Part shown: one piece after another, positions 1 through 7,596 of the stretch
Numbering within the stretch: position 1 is the stretch's first letter
Layout of the letters: each line of letters begins with the position of its first letter
Source: Enterococcus_D sp050529585
Lineage (GTDB): Bacteria > Bacillota > Bacilli > Lactobacillales > Enterococcaceae
Length of the DNA stretch: 64,000 nt
Direction of reading: 5' to 3'
Assembly (NCBI RefSeq): GCF_050529585.1
Contig: NZ_CP172882.1
Coordinates: 2,914,001 to 2,978,000 of the forward strand
Notes under the pieces: model-generated
What the model saw: the letters and a program-made list of their open reading frames with translations, nothing else
What the model was told of the DNA's origin: nothing
The model's database searches: none
Translations under genes and position numbers: made by a program

Positions 1-291
1 AACCATCTGTTCCACCGTCAAATCAAAACTTAATTCATTGAACTGACTGACCACACTAACTTGTTGAGCCACTTTCTTTTCGGTACTCTTCAAAATGTTC
101 ATCTCACCAAGATGGATTTCCCCGCTGTCAGGTTTTAAGGTTTTATAGATGGCTTTCAGCAAGGTCGATTTGCCGCTGCCGTTCGATCCAATCAAACCAA
201 CAAACTGACCATCTTGCGTTTGTACTGAGATATCTTTCAAAATGCGGTGATCACCAATTGTGAGATTGAGTCTATCGACTGTTAATTTCAT
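1..291 (-). CDS. Iron-siderophore/haem ABC transporter ATP-binding protein (3' part beyond window)
   Basis: Reads from an ATG at 291 leftwards and leaves the window after about 97 codons. The N-terminus MKLTVDRLNLTIGDHRILKD is followed by the Walker A motif GSNGSGKST, and a Q-loop region (VVSQFNEL) comes near the edge. This layout is typical of FecE/BtuD-type ATPases that power uptake of Fe3+-siderophores, haem or cobalamin. The stop of the upstream permease (297) is 5 bp away, so the two are co-transcribed and presumably translationally linked. The signature and Walker B motifs lie outside the window. Substrate cannot be told from this part; the Fur box in front of the operon points to iron. 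Confidence 0.93.
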   Translation of the reverse strand, partial: MKLTVDRLNLTIGDHRILKDISVQTQDGQFVGLIGSNGSGKSTLLKAIYKTLKPDSGEIHLGEMNILKSTEKKVAQQVSVVSQFNELSFDLTVEQMV

Positions 292-296
292 TCAAC

Positions 297-1370
297 TTAT
301 CCTCCAAAATTGTATTGTCGCTTAACAATGATGTAAATAAAAATAGGTGCACCGATAATAGCCGTAATTATCCCAATTGGCAGTTCGACCCCGTTCAACA
401 TAGAGCGAGCGATTACATCTGCCCAAATCAAAAAGAGCGCGCCGGTCAACGCCGTCATCGGCATCAATAGACGATGATCAGAGCCACTGACCCCACGAAC
501 GATATGGGGGATAATCAAACCGACAAAGCCGATCATCCCGGAATTTGCGACAATGATACTAGTCAATAACGCAGCCAAAATCATATAAAGTCGACGATAA
601 AAAGTCAATTTGACCCCTAAAGTCGAGGCCACTTCATCACCTAATAATAGCGTATTCAAGATTCGATACTGCGATAAAAAAAAGACAGTCACAGCCGAAA
701 CGATCAATATGATAAAAGTCAACTTATTCCACGAAGCAGATGCCAAGCTGCCCATTGCCCAAAAAGCGACCGTTTTCATTCCTTCTGCATTACTAGCCAA
801 ATAGACGATCAAATTGGAGATCGAACTGCACAATGCACTCACGATGGTCCCTGATAAGACCAATTTGGTGGAGGTCATGCGACCACCGATTCCTGATAAC
901 ACCAACACCAAAATAGTGGCTAGCCCAGCACCAATAAAGGCGCCGAAAGATAGGCCCAATTGCAACATCAATGCTGAACCGCCGAAGCCAACCAAAATCG
1001 CAAAGGTTGCCCCCAATGAAGCCCCGGAAGAAATCCCTAGGATATAAGGGTCGGCCAATGGGTTTTGCACAACCGCCTGCATGACTGCCCCACTGACAGC
1101 CAGTCCCATACCAACGAAAATCGATAATAAGACCCGCGGTGCCCGCACGAACCAAACAATGTTGATATTGGCATCTGACAACCCAGACACACTGCCGTAA
1201 AGCCCATTGCTCAATTTATAAAACAAAATTCGATAGACCTCACCTAGCGAAATGTCGGCTTGACCATTGGCCAAAGCGATCCCTGCTGATAATAGTATCG
1301 CTACTATTAAACTGACAAAAATAATGGTGGAAATCAACCACCGATTTGTTTTGATTATCCCAACCGACAT
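297..1370 (-). CDS. FecCD/BtuC-family iron ABC transporter permease
   Basis: About 357 residues forming roughly nine to ten membrane helices. It carries the family signatures RAPRVLLSIFVGMGLAVSGA near the N-terminus and GFVGLIIPHIVR, the cytoplasmic coupling region, towards the C-terminus. The ATG at 1370 is chosen because AAAAGGGG lies 7-8 bases upstream; the reading frame can be extended 19 codons further, but those lack a ribosome binding site and run towards the promoter. It forms the membrane channel for the ATPase encoded just downstream. A promoter with an overlapping Fur-like palindrome precedes it, so iron-responsive control is likely. The binding protein gene is not in the window and may lie further downstream. 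Confidence 0.93.
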   Translation of the reverse strand: MSVGIIKTNRWLISTIIFVSLIVAILLSAGIALANGQADISLGEVYRILFYKLSNGLYGSVSGLSDANINIVWFVRAPRVLLSIFVGMGLAVSGAVMQAVVQNPLADPYILGISSGASLGATFAILVGFGGSALMLQLGLSFGAFIGAGLATILVLVLSGIGGRMTSTKLVLSGTIVSALCSSISNLIVYLASNAEGMKTVAFWAMGSLASASWNKLTFIILIVSAVTVFFLSQYRILNTLLLGDEVASTLGVKLTFYRRLYMILAALLTSIIVANSGMIGFVGLIIPHIVRGVSGSDHRLLMPMTALTGALFLIWADVIARSMLNGVELPIGIITAIIGAPIFIYIIVKRQYNFGG

Positions 1371-1451
1371 GTATATAACCCCTTTTGATACCCAGCAACA
1401 AGAAACCATGTTCTGTGAATCATTCATTCAATCTTCAAAAATAATTGCAAA

Positions 1452-1507
1452 TGAGAATCACTCTCAATAATTATATTCATTATAGGTAAACCCACAACAA
1501 ATGTAAA
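1452..1507 (-). promoter_or_regulatory. Fur-box-controlled promoter of the iron ABC operon
   Basis: On the minus strand TTTACA (1502-1507) and a perfect TATAAT (1479-1484) are separated by exactly 17 bp. Just downstream, around the predicted start of transcription, lies the 7-1-7 dyad TGAGAATCACTCTCA (1452-1466), which matches 11 of the 14 defined bases of the Fur consensus TGATAATNATTATCA. Position and neighbouring gene function both support iron-dependent repression. Confidence 0.8.
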
Positions 1508-1696
1508 TAATTTTCTGAAAATTCACTAATGATTATTTCATGTGGGCTTCATTTACTGTATCGATTTATATTTATTGCAAAAAAATCTATCGCTACCAAC
1601 GATCAAAAAAGATAAGGTGATCCACAAACTATTGTCTGACCATTCTATGTTTTCTCGCATATTTCAGAAAAAATGACAAAAGTTATCGCAAAGCGG

Positions 1697-1725
1697 TTGA
1701 CTTTTACCATTGACTTTTGTAGACT
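1697..1725 (+). promoter_or_regulatory. Promoter for leader peptide and PanS-like operon
   Basis: TTGACT (1697-1702) and TAGACT (1720-1725) are spaced by 17 bp, upstream of the mini-ORF at 1781. A second TTGACT (1710-1715) follows without an equally good -10 element. Judged by motif only. Confidence 0.45.
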
Positions 1726-1780
1726 AAAAAGAAATTATTACAAATATTATGAATTTTCTGACAAAAGGAGCGTGACAGAG

Positions 1781-1825
1781 ATGGTGAAACGAAAATCTAA
1801 CCAAAATATTTTTTTATTATTATAG
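1781..1825 (+). CDS. Possible 14-residue leader peptide
   Basis: The sequence AAAGGAG (1764-1770) is followed 10 bases later by ATG and a 14-codon frame encoding MVKRKSNQNIFLLL, then TAG. It ends three bases before a strong stem-loop (1828-1859) and lies about 200 bases before the PanS-like gene. The four-gene order promoter, short basic-then-hydrophobic peptide, hairpin, structural gene resembles translational attenuation leaders, but no run of one diagnostic codon is evident except three consecutive TTA leucine codons at the end. Could be fortuitous. Confidence 0.4.
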   Translation: MVKRKSNQNIFLLL

Positions 1826-1827
1826 CC

Positions 1828-1859
1828 GGGACTTTTTGATCAGGTATTCAAAAGGTCCC
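1828..1859 (+). other. Stem-loop in the leader upstream of the PanS-like gene
   Basis: The arms GGGACTTTTTGA (1828-1839) and TCAAAAGGTCCC (1848-1859) pair over 12 positions with one G-U, around an 8-base loop. No uridine run follows, so it is not a standard intrinsic terminator. It may be a regulatory or processing hairpin. Confidence 0.55.
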
Positions 1860-2022
1860 TATTCACATTGCATCTAAAAGAAGACAACTTCTTTGGTGGA
1901 ATGTTTTTTTATACCCAATTTTGGCACTATTTCCCATTTGTCGAATAAACGCGCACAACATTTGATGCACATTCACTAATAGATGATCCTGCTGATTCAG
2001 GATGCGGAAGGAAGAACCTACG

Positions 2023-2958
2023 ATGAAGATGATCAATGCAATTGCTGCCTTTGTGAATAAATATTTGATTTATATGATGATCCTTTTAATGATCCTCGCT
2101 TATTTCATGCCCCAACCATTCTTGTGGATCCCACCACGGATTACCAACTTGTTGAGTATCATCATGTTTTGTATGGGTATGACCTTGAACTTTGCTGCTT
2201 TCAAGATGGTCGTTATTCAGCCCAAAGCCTTTATTATTGGTATTTTGTTTCAGTTTACGATCAGTCCTTTGGTCGCTTATGGGCTGGCACAGCTATTCGG
2301 TCTATCCTCTGGCTTGATCATCGGTTTTGTCCTACTTGGCTCTGTATCCGGCGGCACCGCCAGCAATGTCATGACCTTCATCGGTAAAGGCGATGTGGCA
2401 CTCACTGTTTCAATGACGACTGTTTCCACCCTATTGGCCACAATCGTCACACCATTTTTGACCTATACCTTAGCTGGAAAATATACCGAGATCTCTTTTG
2501 TCGAAATGCTGCTATCGGTCTTGCAAATGGTCTTAGTGCCCATTATCTTAGGTGTCATCGTCCACCGAATGATCCACAAATACATTGACCGCTGGCTGCA
2601 AACATTCGTCTTGATTTCCTCTGTCAGCATTTTATTGATCGTTGCAGGCACGGTTGCTAAAAATGGTGCAGTCATCGTGCAATCTGGCTTGATCGTCATG
2701 GCGCTGGTTTTGATCCACAACTTGATTGGCTACGGCGCTGGTTACGGACTAAGTAGAATGCTCGGCGTCAGCGCCAAACAAGCCAAATCGATCATGTTCC
2801 AATTGGGGATGAAAAATACCGGCCTTGCCATTTCCTTAGCGAATGCTCATTTTGCTACCGTCGCAGCTGCCGTGACGCCCGCCGCCGTTGGCATGGTCAT
2901 CCATCAAATCACAGGACCGATCTTAGCCAATCTAGTTTCAAAGAAAGAAGGAAAATAA
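2023..2958 (+). CDS. Bile acid:Na+ symporter (BASS) family carrier, PanS-like
   Basis: A protein of about 311 residues with about nine to ten hydrophobic helices. It contains the BASS hallmarks GSVSGGTASNVMTFIGKGD around residues 107-125 and GMKNTGLAISLANAHF near 270. The family includes bacterial PanS, which moves ketopantoate or pantoate with Na+, as well as bile-acid carriers. The ATG at 2023 has AAGGAAG eight bases upstream; an in-frame ATG at 2002 has no ribosome binding site. The dehydrogenase gene starts one base after the stop, so the two form a tight operon. Linking this carrier to a 2-oxoacid-type dehydrogenase suggests uptake of a small keto- or hydroxy-acid. The exact substrate is inferred, not seen. 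Confidence 0.85.
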   Translation: MKMINAIAAFVNKYLIYMMILLMILAYFMPQPFLWIPPRITNLLSIIMFCMGMTLNFAAFKMVVIQPKAFIIGILFQFTISPLVAYGLAQLFGLSSGLIIGFVLLGSVSGGTASNVMTFIGKGDVALTVSMTTVSTLLATIVTPFLTYTLAGKYTEISFVEMLLSVLQMVLVPIILGVIVHRMIHKYIDRWLQTFVLISSVSILLIVAGTVAKNGAVIVQSGLIVMALVLIHNLIGYGAGYGLSRMLGVSAKQAKSIMFQLGMKNTGLAISLANAHFATVAAAVTPAAVGMVIHQITGPILANLVSKKEGK

Positions 2959-2959
2959 T

Positions 2960-4063
2960 ATGAGTCAAAGTACATTCTTGCCAAGTTATACCATCGGGGC
3001 TGATGCCTACAACGCCATCAACGATATCGTCAAGCCTTATGGGACGACAGCTGTGATGATCGGCGGAAAAACAGCACTCGAAAAAGCCGCAAACAAAATC
3101 AAAGCTGCATTGACAAACGAAGTTTCCATAATCGATACCCTTTGGTATGGCGGCAACTCTACCTATGAGAACGTAGATACATTAATGCAAGAACCTAGCG
3201 TTCAAACTGCCGATGTCTTATTTGCTGTCGGTGGCGGTCGTGTCTGTGATACGGTCAAAGTGACCGCTGAAAAATTAGGCAAACCCGTCTTTACTTTCCC
3301 GACGATTGGTTCCAATTGTTCACCTGTGACGGCAGTATGCGTGATGTATACCGAAAGTGGTGAAATGCACGGGTTATTCTTTCCCGCCAAACCACCGACC
3401 CATGCTTTTATCGATATTGCCATCATCGCTGAAGCCCCAGACAAATATTTGTGGGCAGGTATCGGCGATGCCTTATCAAAAGAAATCGAATCCACTTTCT
3501 CTGCGCGTGGCGATCAATTGGATTATACCGACGGATTGGGCATCCAAATCGGCAAAATGTGTACCGACCGCTTACTGACCTATGGCACACAAGCCTTAAC
3601 AGATAGTGCGGCCAATATTCCCTCCTATTCGATCGAGCAAGTGGTCTTAGATATCATTGTGACGACTGGTTTGGTGTCGGTCTTAGTGATCAATGACTAC
3701 AACTCAGCCATGGCGCACTCTTTTTATTACGGTACAACCGTCTTAGCAAAAATGGAAGACTACCTCCATGGGGCTTCTGTCAGCTATGGGGTCTTGGCCC
3801 TATTAAAAATGGATCAACAAGAGGCACTGTTTGAACGGATCTATCACTTTATGATAGAAAACAAATTACCGGTCTGCTTAGCAGACATGCACTTGAATGC
3901 AACCACAGATTTAGATGCCATTTTGGATAAGGCGATGACGACCCATGATATCGTGCATGTCCCTTATGAAATTACACGGGAAATGTTTAAAGAAGCAATC
4001 TTGGCAGTGGAGGCCTATCATGCGGCGCAAACGATACCGGCAGATTTTTCACCTATTCTCTAG
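2960..4063 (+). CDS. Iron-containing/glycerol dehydrogenase-like oxidoreductase (HcxA/GldA type)
   Basis: 367 residues of the Fe/Zn-dependent dehydroquinate synthase-like alcohol dehydrogenase fold. The NAD(P) glycine stretch AVGGGRVCDTVK is near residue 90 and the FPTIGSNCSPVT loop follows. Metal-site residues are expected in the helical C-terminal half (D in WAGIGDALSKE; H in MAHSFYYG; H in DYLHGASVSYG). The GSNCSPVTAV stretch and length fit the glycerol dehydrogenase/hydroxycarboxylate dehydrogenase HcxA (YbdH) subgroup, which reduces 2-oxoacids, at least as well as true GldA. The start, ATG 2960, lies directly behind the carrier gene and its AAAGAAAGGAAAA site. A terminator follows at 4068. 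Substrate unknown. Confidence 0.85.
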   Translation: MSQSTFLPSYTIGADAYNAINDIVKPYGTTAVMIGGKTALEKAANKIKAALTNEVSIIDTLWYGGNSTYENVDTLMQEPSVQTADVLFAVGGGRVCDTVKVTAEKLGKPVFTFPTIGSNCSPVTAVCVMYTESGEMHGLFFPAKPPTHAFIDIAIIAEAPDKYLWAGIGDALSKEIESTFSARGDQLDYTDGLGIQIGKMCTDRLLTYGTQALTDSAANIPSYSIEQVVLDIIVTTGLVSVLVINDYNSAMAHSFYYGTTVLAKMEDYLHGASVSYGVLALLKMDQQEALFERIYHFMIENKLPVCLADMHLNATTDLDAILDKAMTTHDIVHVPYEITREMFKEAILAVEAYHAAQTIPADFSPIL

Positions 4064-4067
4064 CTAA

Positions 4068-4104
4068 AAAGTGTGTGCAATGACAAATTGCACGCACTTT
4101 TTTT
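4068..4104. terminator. Intrinsic terminator, probably bidirectional
   Basis: Arms 4068-4081 and 4087-4100 pair over 14 positions (AAAGTG..GTGCAAT against ATTGCACGCACTTT, one G-U), with a T run to 4104 and an A run before the left arm. It lies between convergent genes. Confidence 0.9.
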
Positions 4105-4129
4105 CAGCTAGACATATCGCTTTCTACGC

Positions 4130-4606
4130 TTAAAGTCTATACATCATCACTTTTTGCGGCCCCTTTGGTCCGACGATCACACGACCATTGGCCACAAAAC
4201 CAACTTTTTCATAAAGGGCTTGCGCCGGTAAATTTTTTTGATTGACACCAAGCACGATGGTTTTGATCTCGGGAAACTGATCTCTCACAAAGTCTGGCAG
4301 CAGTAAAAGTGCCTTCTTTGCGTAACCGAGCCGCAAGTATCGGGCGTCTGTCGAAAAACTACGTAGTACAAACGCAGCATTTTCAGATGTATATTGTTGT
4401 TTCGACACACCTTCATCCAAAACAAAAAAACACACAAGACGATTTTCTTCGTATACTACTATAGAGTGATGGGTCGGCGTTGTTGCTGAAATGGCGATCG
4501 CATCTTGGGGTTTGCCAGTAAAGGTCAGCAGCTCTTTTGTTTGGACATAATCCATGACATCCCCATGATATGCAGGTTGGTATCCTTTTAATTTCAAAAA
4601 AATCAT
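4130..4606 (-). CDS. GNAT-family N-acetyltransferase
   Basis: 158 residues with the acetyl-CoA binding motif A region RYLRLGYAKKALLLLP (family R/Q-x-x-G-x-G/A, here RLGYAKKA) and the later motif B LGVNQKNLPAQALYEKVGFVANGR, typical of GNAT acyltransferases. The ATG at 4606 abuts the Shine-Dalgarno sequence AAGAAGGG with no spacing. A TTG three codons later (4597) sits at a more usual distance and would give an MKLKGYQP start, so the true start may be 4597. Monocistronic and convergent with the dehydrogenase operon. Acceptor substrate unknown. Confidence 0.85.
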   Translation of the reverse strand: MIFLKLKGYQPAYHGDVMDYVQTKELLTFTGKPQDAIAISATTPTHHSIVVYEENRLVCFFVLDEGVSKQQYTSENAAFVLRSFSTDARYLRLGYAKKALLLLPDFVRDQFPEIKTIVLGVNQKNLPAQALYEKVGFVANGRVIVGPKGPQKVMMYRL

Positions 4607-4702
4607 CCCTTCTTGTATAATGATAATATAGGCTTTTACGATTTGTTTTTTCTATTTTAGCAAATGAGCCAGAATATAGATTGGATGATGCTTTGTCTTG
4701 TT

Positions 4703-4762
4703 AAATTTTTCACACCGGCATGAAAAATTTGATTCAACATTTTTGCCCCCCCTTGGTACACT
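4703..4762 (+). promoter_or_regulatory. Promoter of the cell-wall hydrolase with upstream palindrome and C7 tract
   Basis: TCAACA (4734-4739) and TACACT (4757-4762) are 17 bp apart. The spacer contains a homopolymeric run of seven C (4746-4752). Upstream, AAATTTTTCA (4703-4712) and TGAAAAATTT (4721-4730) form a perfect 10-bp inverted repeat around 8 bases, a possible operator. The Shine-Dalgarno AAAGGAGG (4770-4777) lies right after the predicted transcript start. Confidence 0.5.
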
Positions 4763-4786
4763 ATTCTATAAAGGAGGTTTTATGTC

Positions 4787-6208
4787 TTGAAACACACCAG
4801 AAAATGGCTCGCCATCGCCTTGGTTTGCAGCCAATTATTAACCAGCTTGCCCGTTTCAGCCGCAGTAGTCGCGAATGAAAGTACGGAAAGCTCTACCGAA
4901 GAAACGACGCAATCAGCTGAAGCGACTGTAGTAGAAGAAGCACCGACTATTGAAGAACAACCAGCAGAAGAAATACCTGAAGCGCCAGAAACACCCGCAA
5001 TACCAGAGGAGACTACACCGGATGTACCTGAGGTGCCAGAAGAACCAGAGAGCCCCGTCACGCCGGAAGTACCTGAAGCGCCAGAAACACCGGAAACGCC
5101 GGAAGAATCTACCCCAGAAGAGCCAGAAGTACCGGAATCACCAGAAACACCAGCAAAACCTGATACACCAGCTACGGAGAAACCGGAAACAAGTATACCT
5201 AGTGTTCCTGAGAAGAAACCGACACAACCAGAAACCACAGCACCCGGTAACAATACATCTTCAGGTTCACAATCTAGTAACAATAGTACGACTACCGTCA
5301 CGGAAGCTACCCCTTTGCAAGTGACACCGACAAAAGAAACTTGGGCATTTATTCAAGAAATTGGCGAAGAGGCGCGAGAGATTGGTCTAGAAGAAGACTT
5401 ATATGCGTCAGTGATGATCGCACAAGCGATTTTGGAATCTGCCAATGGTCAAAGTCAGCTAAGTCAAGCCCCTTATTTCAACTTATTTGGTATCAAAGGA
5501 ACGTTTGAGGGACAAGGTGTGAATTTCCGTACCCAAGAAGAAGACACAGCCGGCAATTATTTTACAATTACCGCGACATTCAGACAATACAATGAGTATG
5601 CGGAATCCTTACAAGATTACGCTGATTTATTGAAAAATGGCTTAGACCACAATGAAGAATTTTATAAAGGCGCCTGGAAATCGGAGACCGAAGACTACGA
5701 AGAAGCCACTGCCTATCTGACTGGTCGTTATGCGACAGACAGCCAATATGATCAAAAACTAAACGCATTGATTGAAGCGTATGCCCTAACAAGCTATGAC
5801 CACGAATTGCCAGAAGGCAGCGAAATGATGTTGTATCCTGTGAAAGATCCGCAAGTATCCTCTTCATTTGGTCCTCGCGGCAGCGGATTCCATCGCGGGG
5901 TCGATTTTGCAGCACCTTTAGGCACACCTATCTATGCGAGCCAAGCAGGAACCGTGATTCGTGCGGAAAGCCATTATTCATGGGGCAACTATGTGGCGAT
6001 CCTTCATGACAATGGATTGACGACATTATATGCCCATAACAATCAAAACCTTGTGAAAGTCGGCCAAAGGGTCGCACAAGGTGAAGTGATTGCCTCTATG
6101 GGCAGCACTGGAAACAGCACCGGTCCCCACTTGCACTTTGAAGTGAGTTTGTCACCAAGCCTGGCACAAGACCAATTGGTTGATCCAATGACTGTGCTGA
6201 ATAAATAA
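4787..6208 (+). CDS. Secreted two-domain peptidoglycan hydrolase (GH73-like glucosaminidase plus M23 endopeptidase)
   Basis: 473 residues. A signal peptide (MKHTRKWLAIALVCSQLLTS, cleavage likely near SAA at about 26) is followed by a Glu/Pro/Thr-rich stretch to about residue 175 with many PExPE/PETPE units, probably a wall-spanning linker. Residues ~180-335 resemble FlgJ/LytG glucosaminidases, with the catalytic-type glutamate in AQAILESANGQS and the NLFGIKG signature. Residues ~345-473 form an M23 endopeptidase with FHRGVDFAAP, YAH and GPHLHFE zinc-ligand motifs. TTG 4787 is the start: AAGGAGG lies nine bases upstream, whereas the nearer ATG at 4782 reads only ATG-TCT-TGA. A strong terminator follows. 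It should cleave both glycan and peptide bonds during wall growth or daughter-cell separation. Confidence 0.93.
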   Translation: MKHTRKWLAIALVCSQLLTSLPVSAAVVANESTESSTEETTQSAEATVVEEAPTIEEQPAEEIPEAPETPAIPEETTPDVPEVPEEPESPVTPEVPEAPETPETPEESTPEEPEVPESPETPAKPDTPATEKPETSIPSVPEKKPTQPETTAPGNNTSSGSQSSNNSTTTVTEATPLQVTPTKETWAFIQEIGEEAREIGLEEDLYASVMIAQAILESANGQSQLSQAPYFNLFGIKGTFEGQGVNFRTQEEDTAGNYFTITATFRQYNEYAESLQDYADLLKNGLDHNEEFYKGAWKSETEDYEEATAYLTGRYATDSQYDQKLNALIEAYALTSYDHELPEGSEMMLYPVKDPQVSSSFGPRGSGFHRGVDFAAPLGTPIYASQAGTVIRAESHYSWGNYVAILHDNGLTTLYAHNNQNLVKVGQRVAQGEVIASMGSTGNSTGPHLHFEVSLSPSLAQDQLVDPMTVLNK

Positions 6209-6236
6209 CAAAATCAGTCATATCATCTACAAAAAA

Positions 6237-6280
6237 ATGCTCAGTCCTTCTGATTCAACCAGAAGGACTGAGCATTTTTA
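6237..6280. terminator. Strong bidirectional intrinsic terminator
   Basis: Perfect 16-bp arms at 6237-6252 and 6260-6275 (ATGCTCAGTCCTTCTG and its complement) with a 7-base loop, flanked by an A run and a T run. It separates the hydrolase from the convergent small membrane protein gene. Confidence 0.95.
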
Positions 6281-6292
6281 CGCATACATTGT

Positions 6293-6565
6293 TTATATCT
6301 TCAACAGACTGACCAAAACCATCATTCCATTCCCAGCTATGGGGAACATCATATAAATTAACGACGTAATCATCCTCTCGTCTGCCAAGTAGCCGAGCAA
6401 CAAGCCAAACAAGATGACGGTGAAACCATTTAGTAGACTTATCCCATAGAATAGCAGCTTCAATCGCTTCGTAAGATGTTGCTTATCACGAAATAAAAAC
6501 CACAATATAAGTGCTTGTATCAGCATTGGCACGATAGATAATAGCAAAACAATGTTGTTGAACAT
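6293..6565 (-). CDS. Small three-helix membrane protein, unknown function
   Basis: About 90 residues, MFNNIVLLLSIVPMLIQALI at the N-terminus, then a short basic stretch (RDKQHLTKRLK) and two further hydrophobic helices. The ATG at 6565 is preferred because AAAGGAG lies eight bases upstream; the frame opens nine codons earlier, without a ribosome binding site. It stands alone between two terminator-flanked genes. I do not recognise the family. A ribosome binding site, sensible hydrophobic periodicity and a shared terminator make it likely to be real. Confidence 0.7.
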   Translation of the reverse strand: MFNNIVLLLSIVPMLIQALILWFLFRDKQHLTKRLKLLFYGISLLNGFTVILFGLLLGYLADERMITSLIYMMFPIAGNGMMVLVSLLKI

Positions 6566-6788
6566 GGCAGTCGCTCCTTTGTCTTTATCCACTTATTTAC
6601 GGATAGGCGCGTAATCACGATTCTTTTGGTCATGCCCTCAACCAGTTGTTCGAATTGTCGCCTTTTTCCATTTCCATGATATACAGATTATACCTCATCA
6701 GCTGTATACATGACATCTTTGATTCATACATGGAAAAGTGCAAATCACCCCTTTTGCATCGGCGAAAGGAATCGTTGTATCTTATTTC

Positions 6789-6819
6789 TTGCCTTAAAGT
6801 CAGGTTTACCTTGTATACT
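6789..6819 (+). promoter_or_regulatory. MerR-type promoter of the acetyltransferase gene (19-bp spacer)
   Basis: TTGCCT (6789-6794) and TATACT (6814-6819) are 19 bp apart, the overlong spacer typical of MerR-activated promoters. The spacer begins TAAAGT and ends TTTACCTTG, matching the spacer of the MerR gene's own promoter (8121-8151, minus strand). The rest of the 325-bp gap between the small membrane gene and the acetyltransferase shows no convincing gene. Confidence 0.65.
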
Positions 6820-6890
6820 TATATAAACAAACCCAAGCTGGTTTAAAAAAAACCCGCTAGTTAAACGATACTGATTAGGAGCTGATTACT

Positions 6891-7460
6891 TTGATGATCG
6901 ATGAATTCAATACCCGCTTGCGTAGCGGACAAATGGTCTCTGCCGGATCCCCCTTGCACCAGACAATGACTGCATTCAGTGCAGAGGCGCGAAAAATCAC
7001 AATGGATATCAACAATACTTACCATACACAAGCAGAACTGCGTGTCCTTTTTTCTGAGTTGATCGGCAAGCCAGTCGACCCAACCTTTCAACTATTTCCA
7101 CCTTTTTATACTGATTTTGGGAAAAATATCACCCTAGGAAAAAATGTCTTTATCAATGCAGGCTGTCAATTTCAAGATCAGGGCGGCATTGATATTGGTG
7201 ATGATACACTCATTGGCCATAATGTCGTACTCGCAACTTTAAATCACGGCATCGATCCCAAAGAACGCAAATCCTTATACCCAGCATCCATCAAGATCGG
7301 CAAAAATGTCTGGATAGGGGCCCATGCCACCATTTTGCCTGGCGTAACCATTGGCGAAAATGCGGTCATTGCAGCAGGCGCTGTCGTGCAAAAAGATGTC
7401 GCAAAAAATACAGTTGTCGGTGGTGTCCCAGCAAAATTGCTTAAAAAAATCGACGCCTAA
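6891..7460 (+). CDS. Sugar O-acetyltransferase (maltose/galactoside acetyltransferase type, LbH fold)
   Basis: 189 residues with an N-terminal Mac domain (MIDEFNTRLRSGQMV) and a left-handed beta-helix of hexapeptide repeats (ITLGKNVFINAGCQFQDQGG, IKIGKNVWIGAHATILPGV). It has the NHG histidine (ATLNHGID) that serves as catalytic base in LacA/Maa enzymes. Full length for the family. TTG 6891 is nine bases from TAGGAG and the ATG 6894 is twelve, so either could start. Its promoter shares the MerR operator of the gene at 7597, so the enzyme is probably part of a small stress- or ligand-induced MerR regulon. Acceptor sugar or thiol unknown. Confidence 0.9.
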   Translation: MMIDEFNTRLRSGQMVSAGSPLHQTMTAFSAEARKITMDINNTYHTQAELRVLFSELIGKPVDPTFQLFPPFYTDFGKNITLGKNVFINAGCQFQDQGGIDIGDDTLIGHNVVLATLNHGIDPKERKSLYPASIKIGKNVWIGAHATILPGVTIGENAVIAAGAVVQKDVAKNTVVGGVPAKLLKKIDA

Positions 7461-7474
7461 GTTCTGCCAATCAA

Positions 7475-7530
7475 AACAAATAAACAGCCCGTCTGAGCAA
7501 CTACGATTGCTTGCGGGCTGTTTATTTGTT
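7475..7530. terminator. Long intrinsic terminator between convergent genes
   Basis: AACAAATAAACAGCCCG (7475-7491) pairs perfectly with CGGGCTGTTTATTTGTT (7514-7530), and an inner GAGCAA/TTGCTT stem caps it. Its T-rich flanks suit termination in both directions. Confidence 0.85.
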
Positions 7531-7596
7531 ATCCATTATGCGGTTCTTCTCATCAAGCGTGACCTGATGTCTTCATTCGACTGGTACACCCACGAC

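Noticed and set aside
4780..5301. Minus-strand Gly/Ser-rich frame over the Pro/Glu-rich part of the hydrolase
   Set aside because: Antisense artefact of the repeated Pro-Glu codons; the plus-strand gene has signal peptide, domains and ribosome binding site.
6646..6846. 66-codon plus-strand frame before the acetyltransferase
   Set aside because: Covers the MerR-type promoter and lacks a ribosome binding site.
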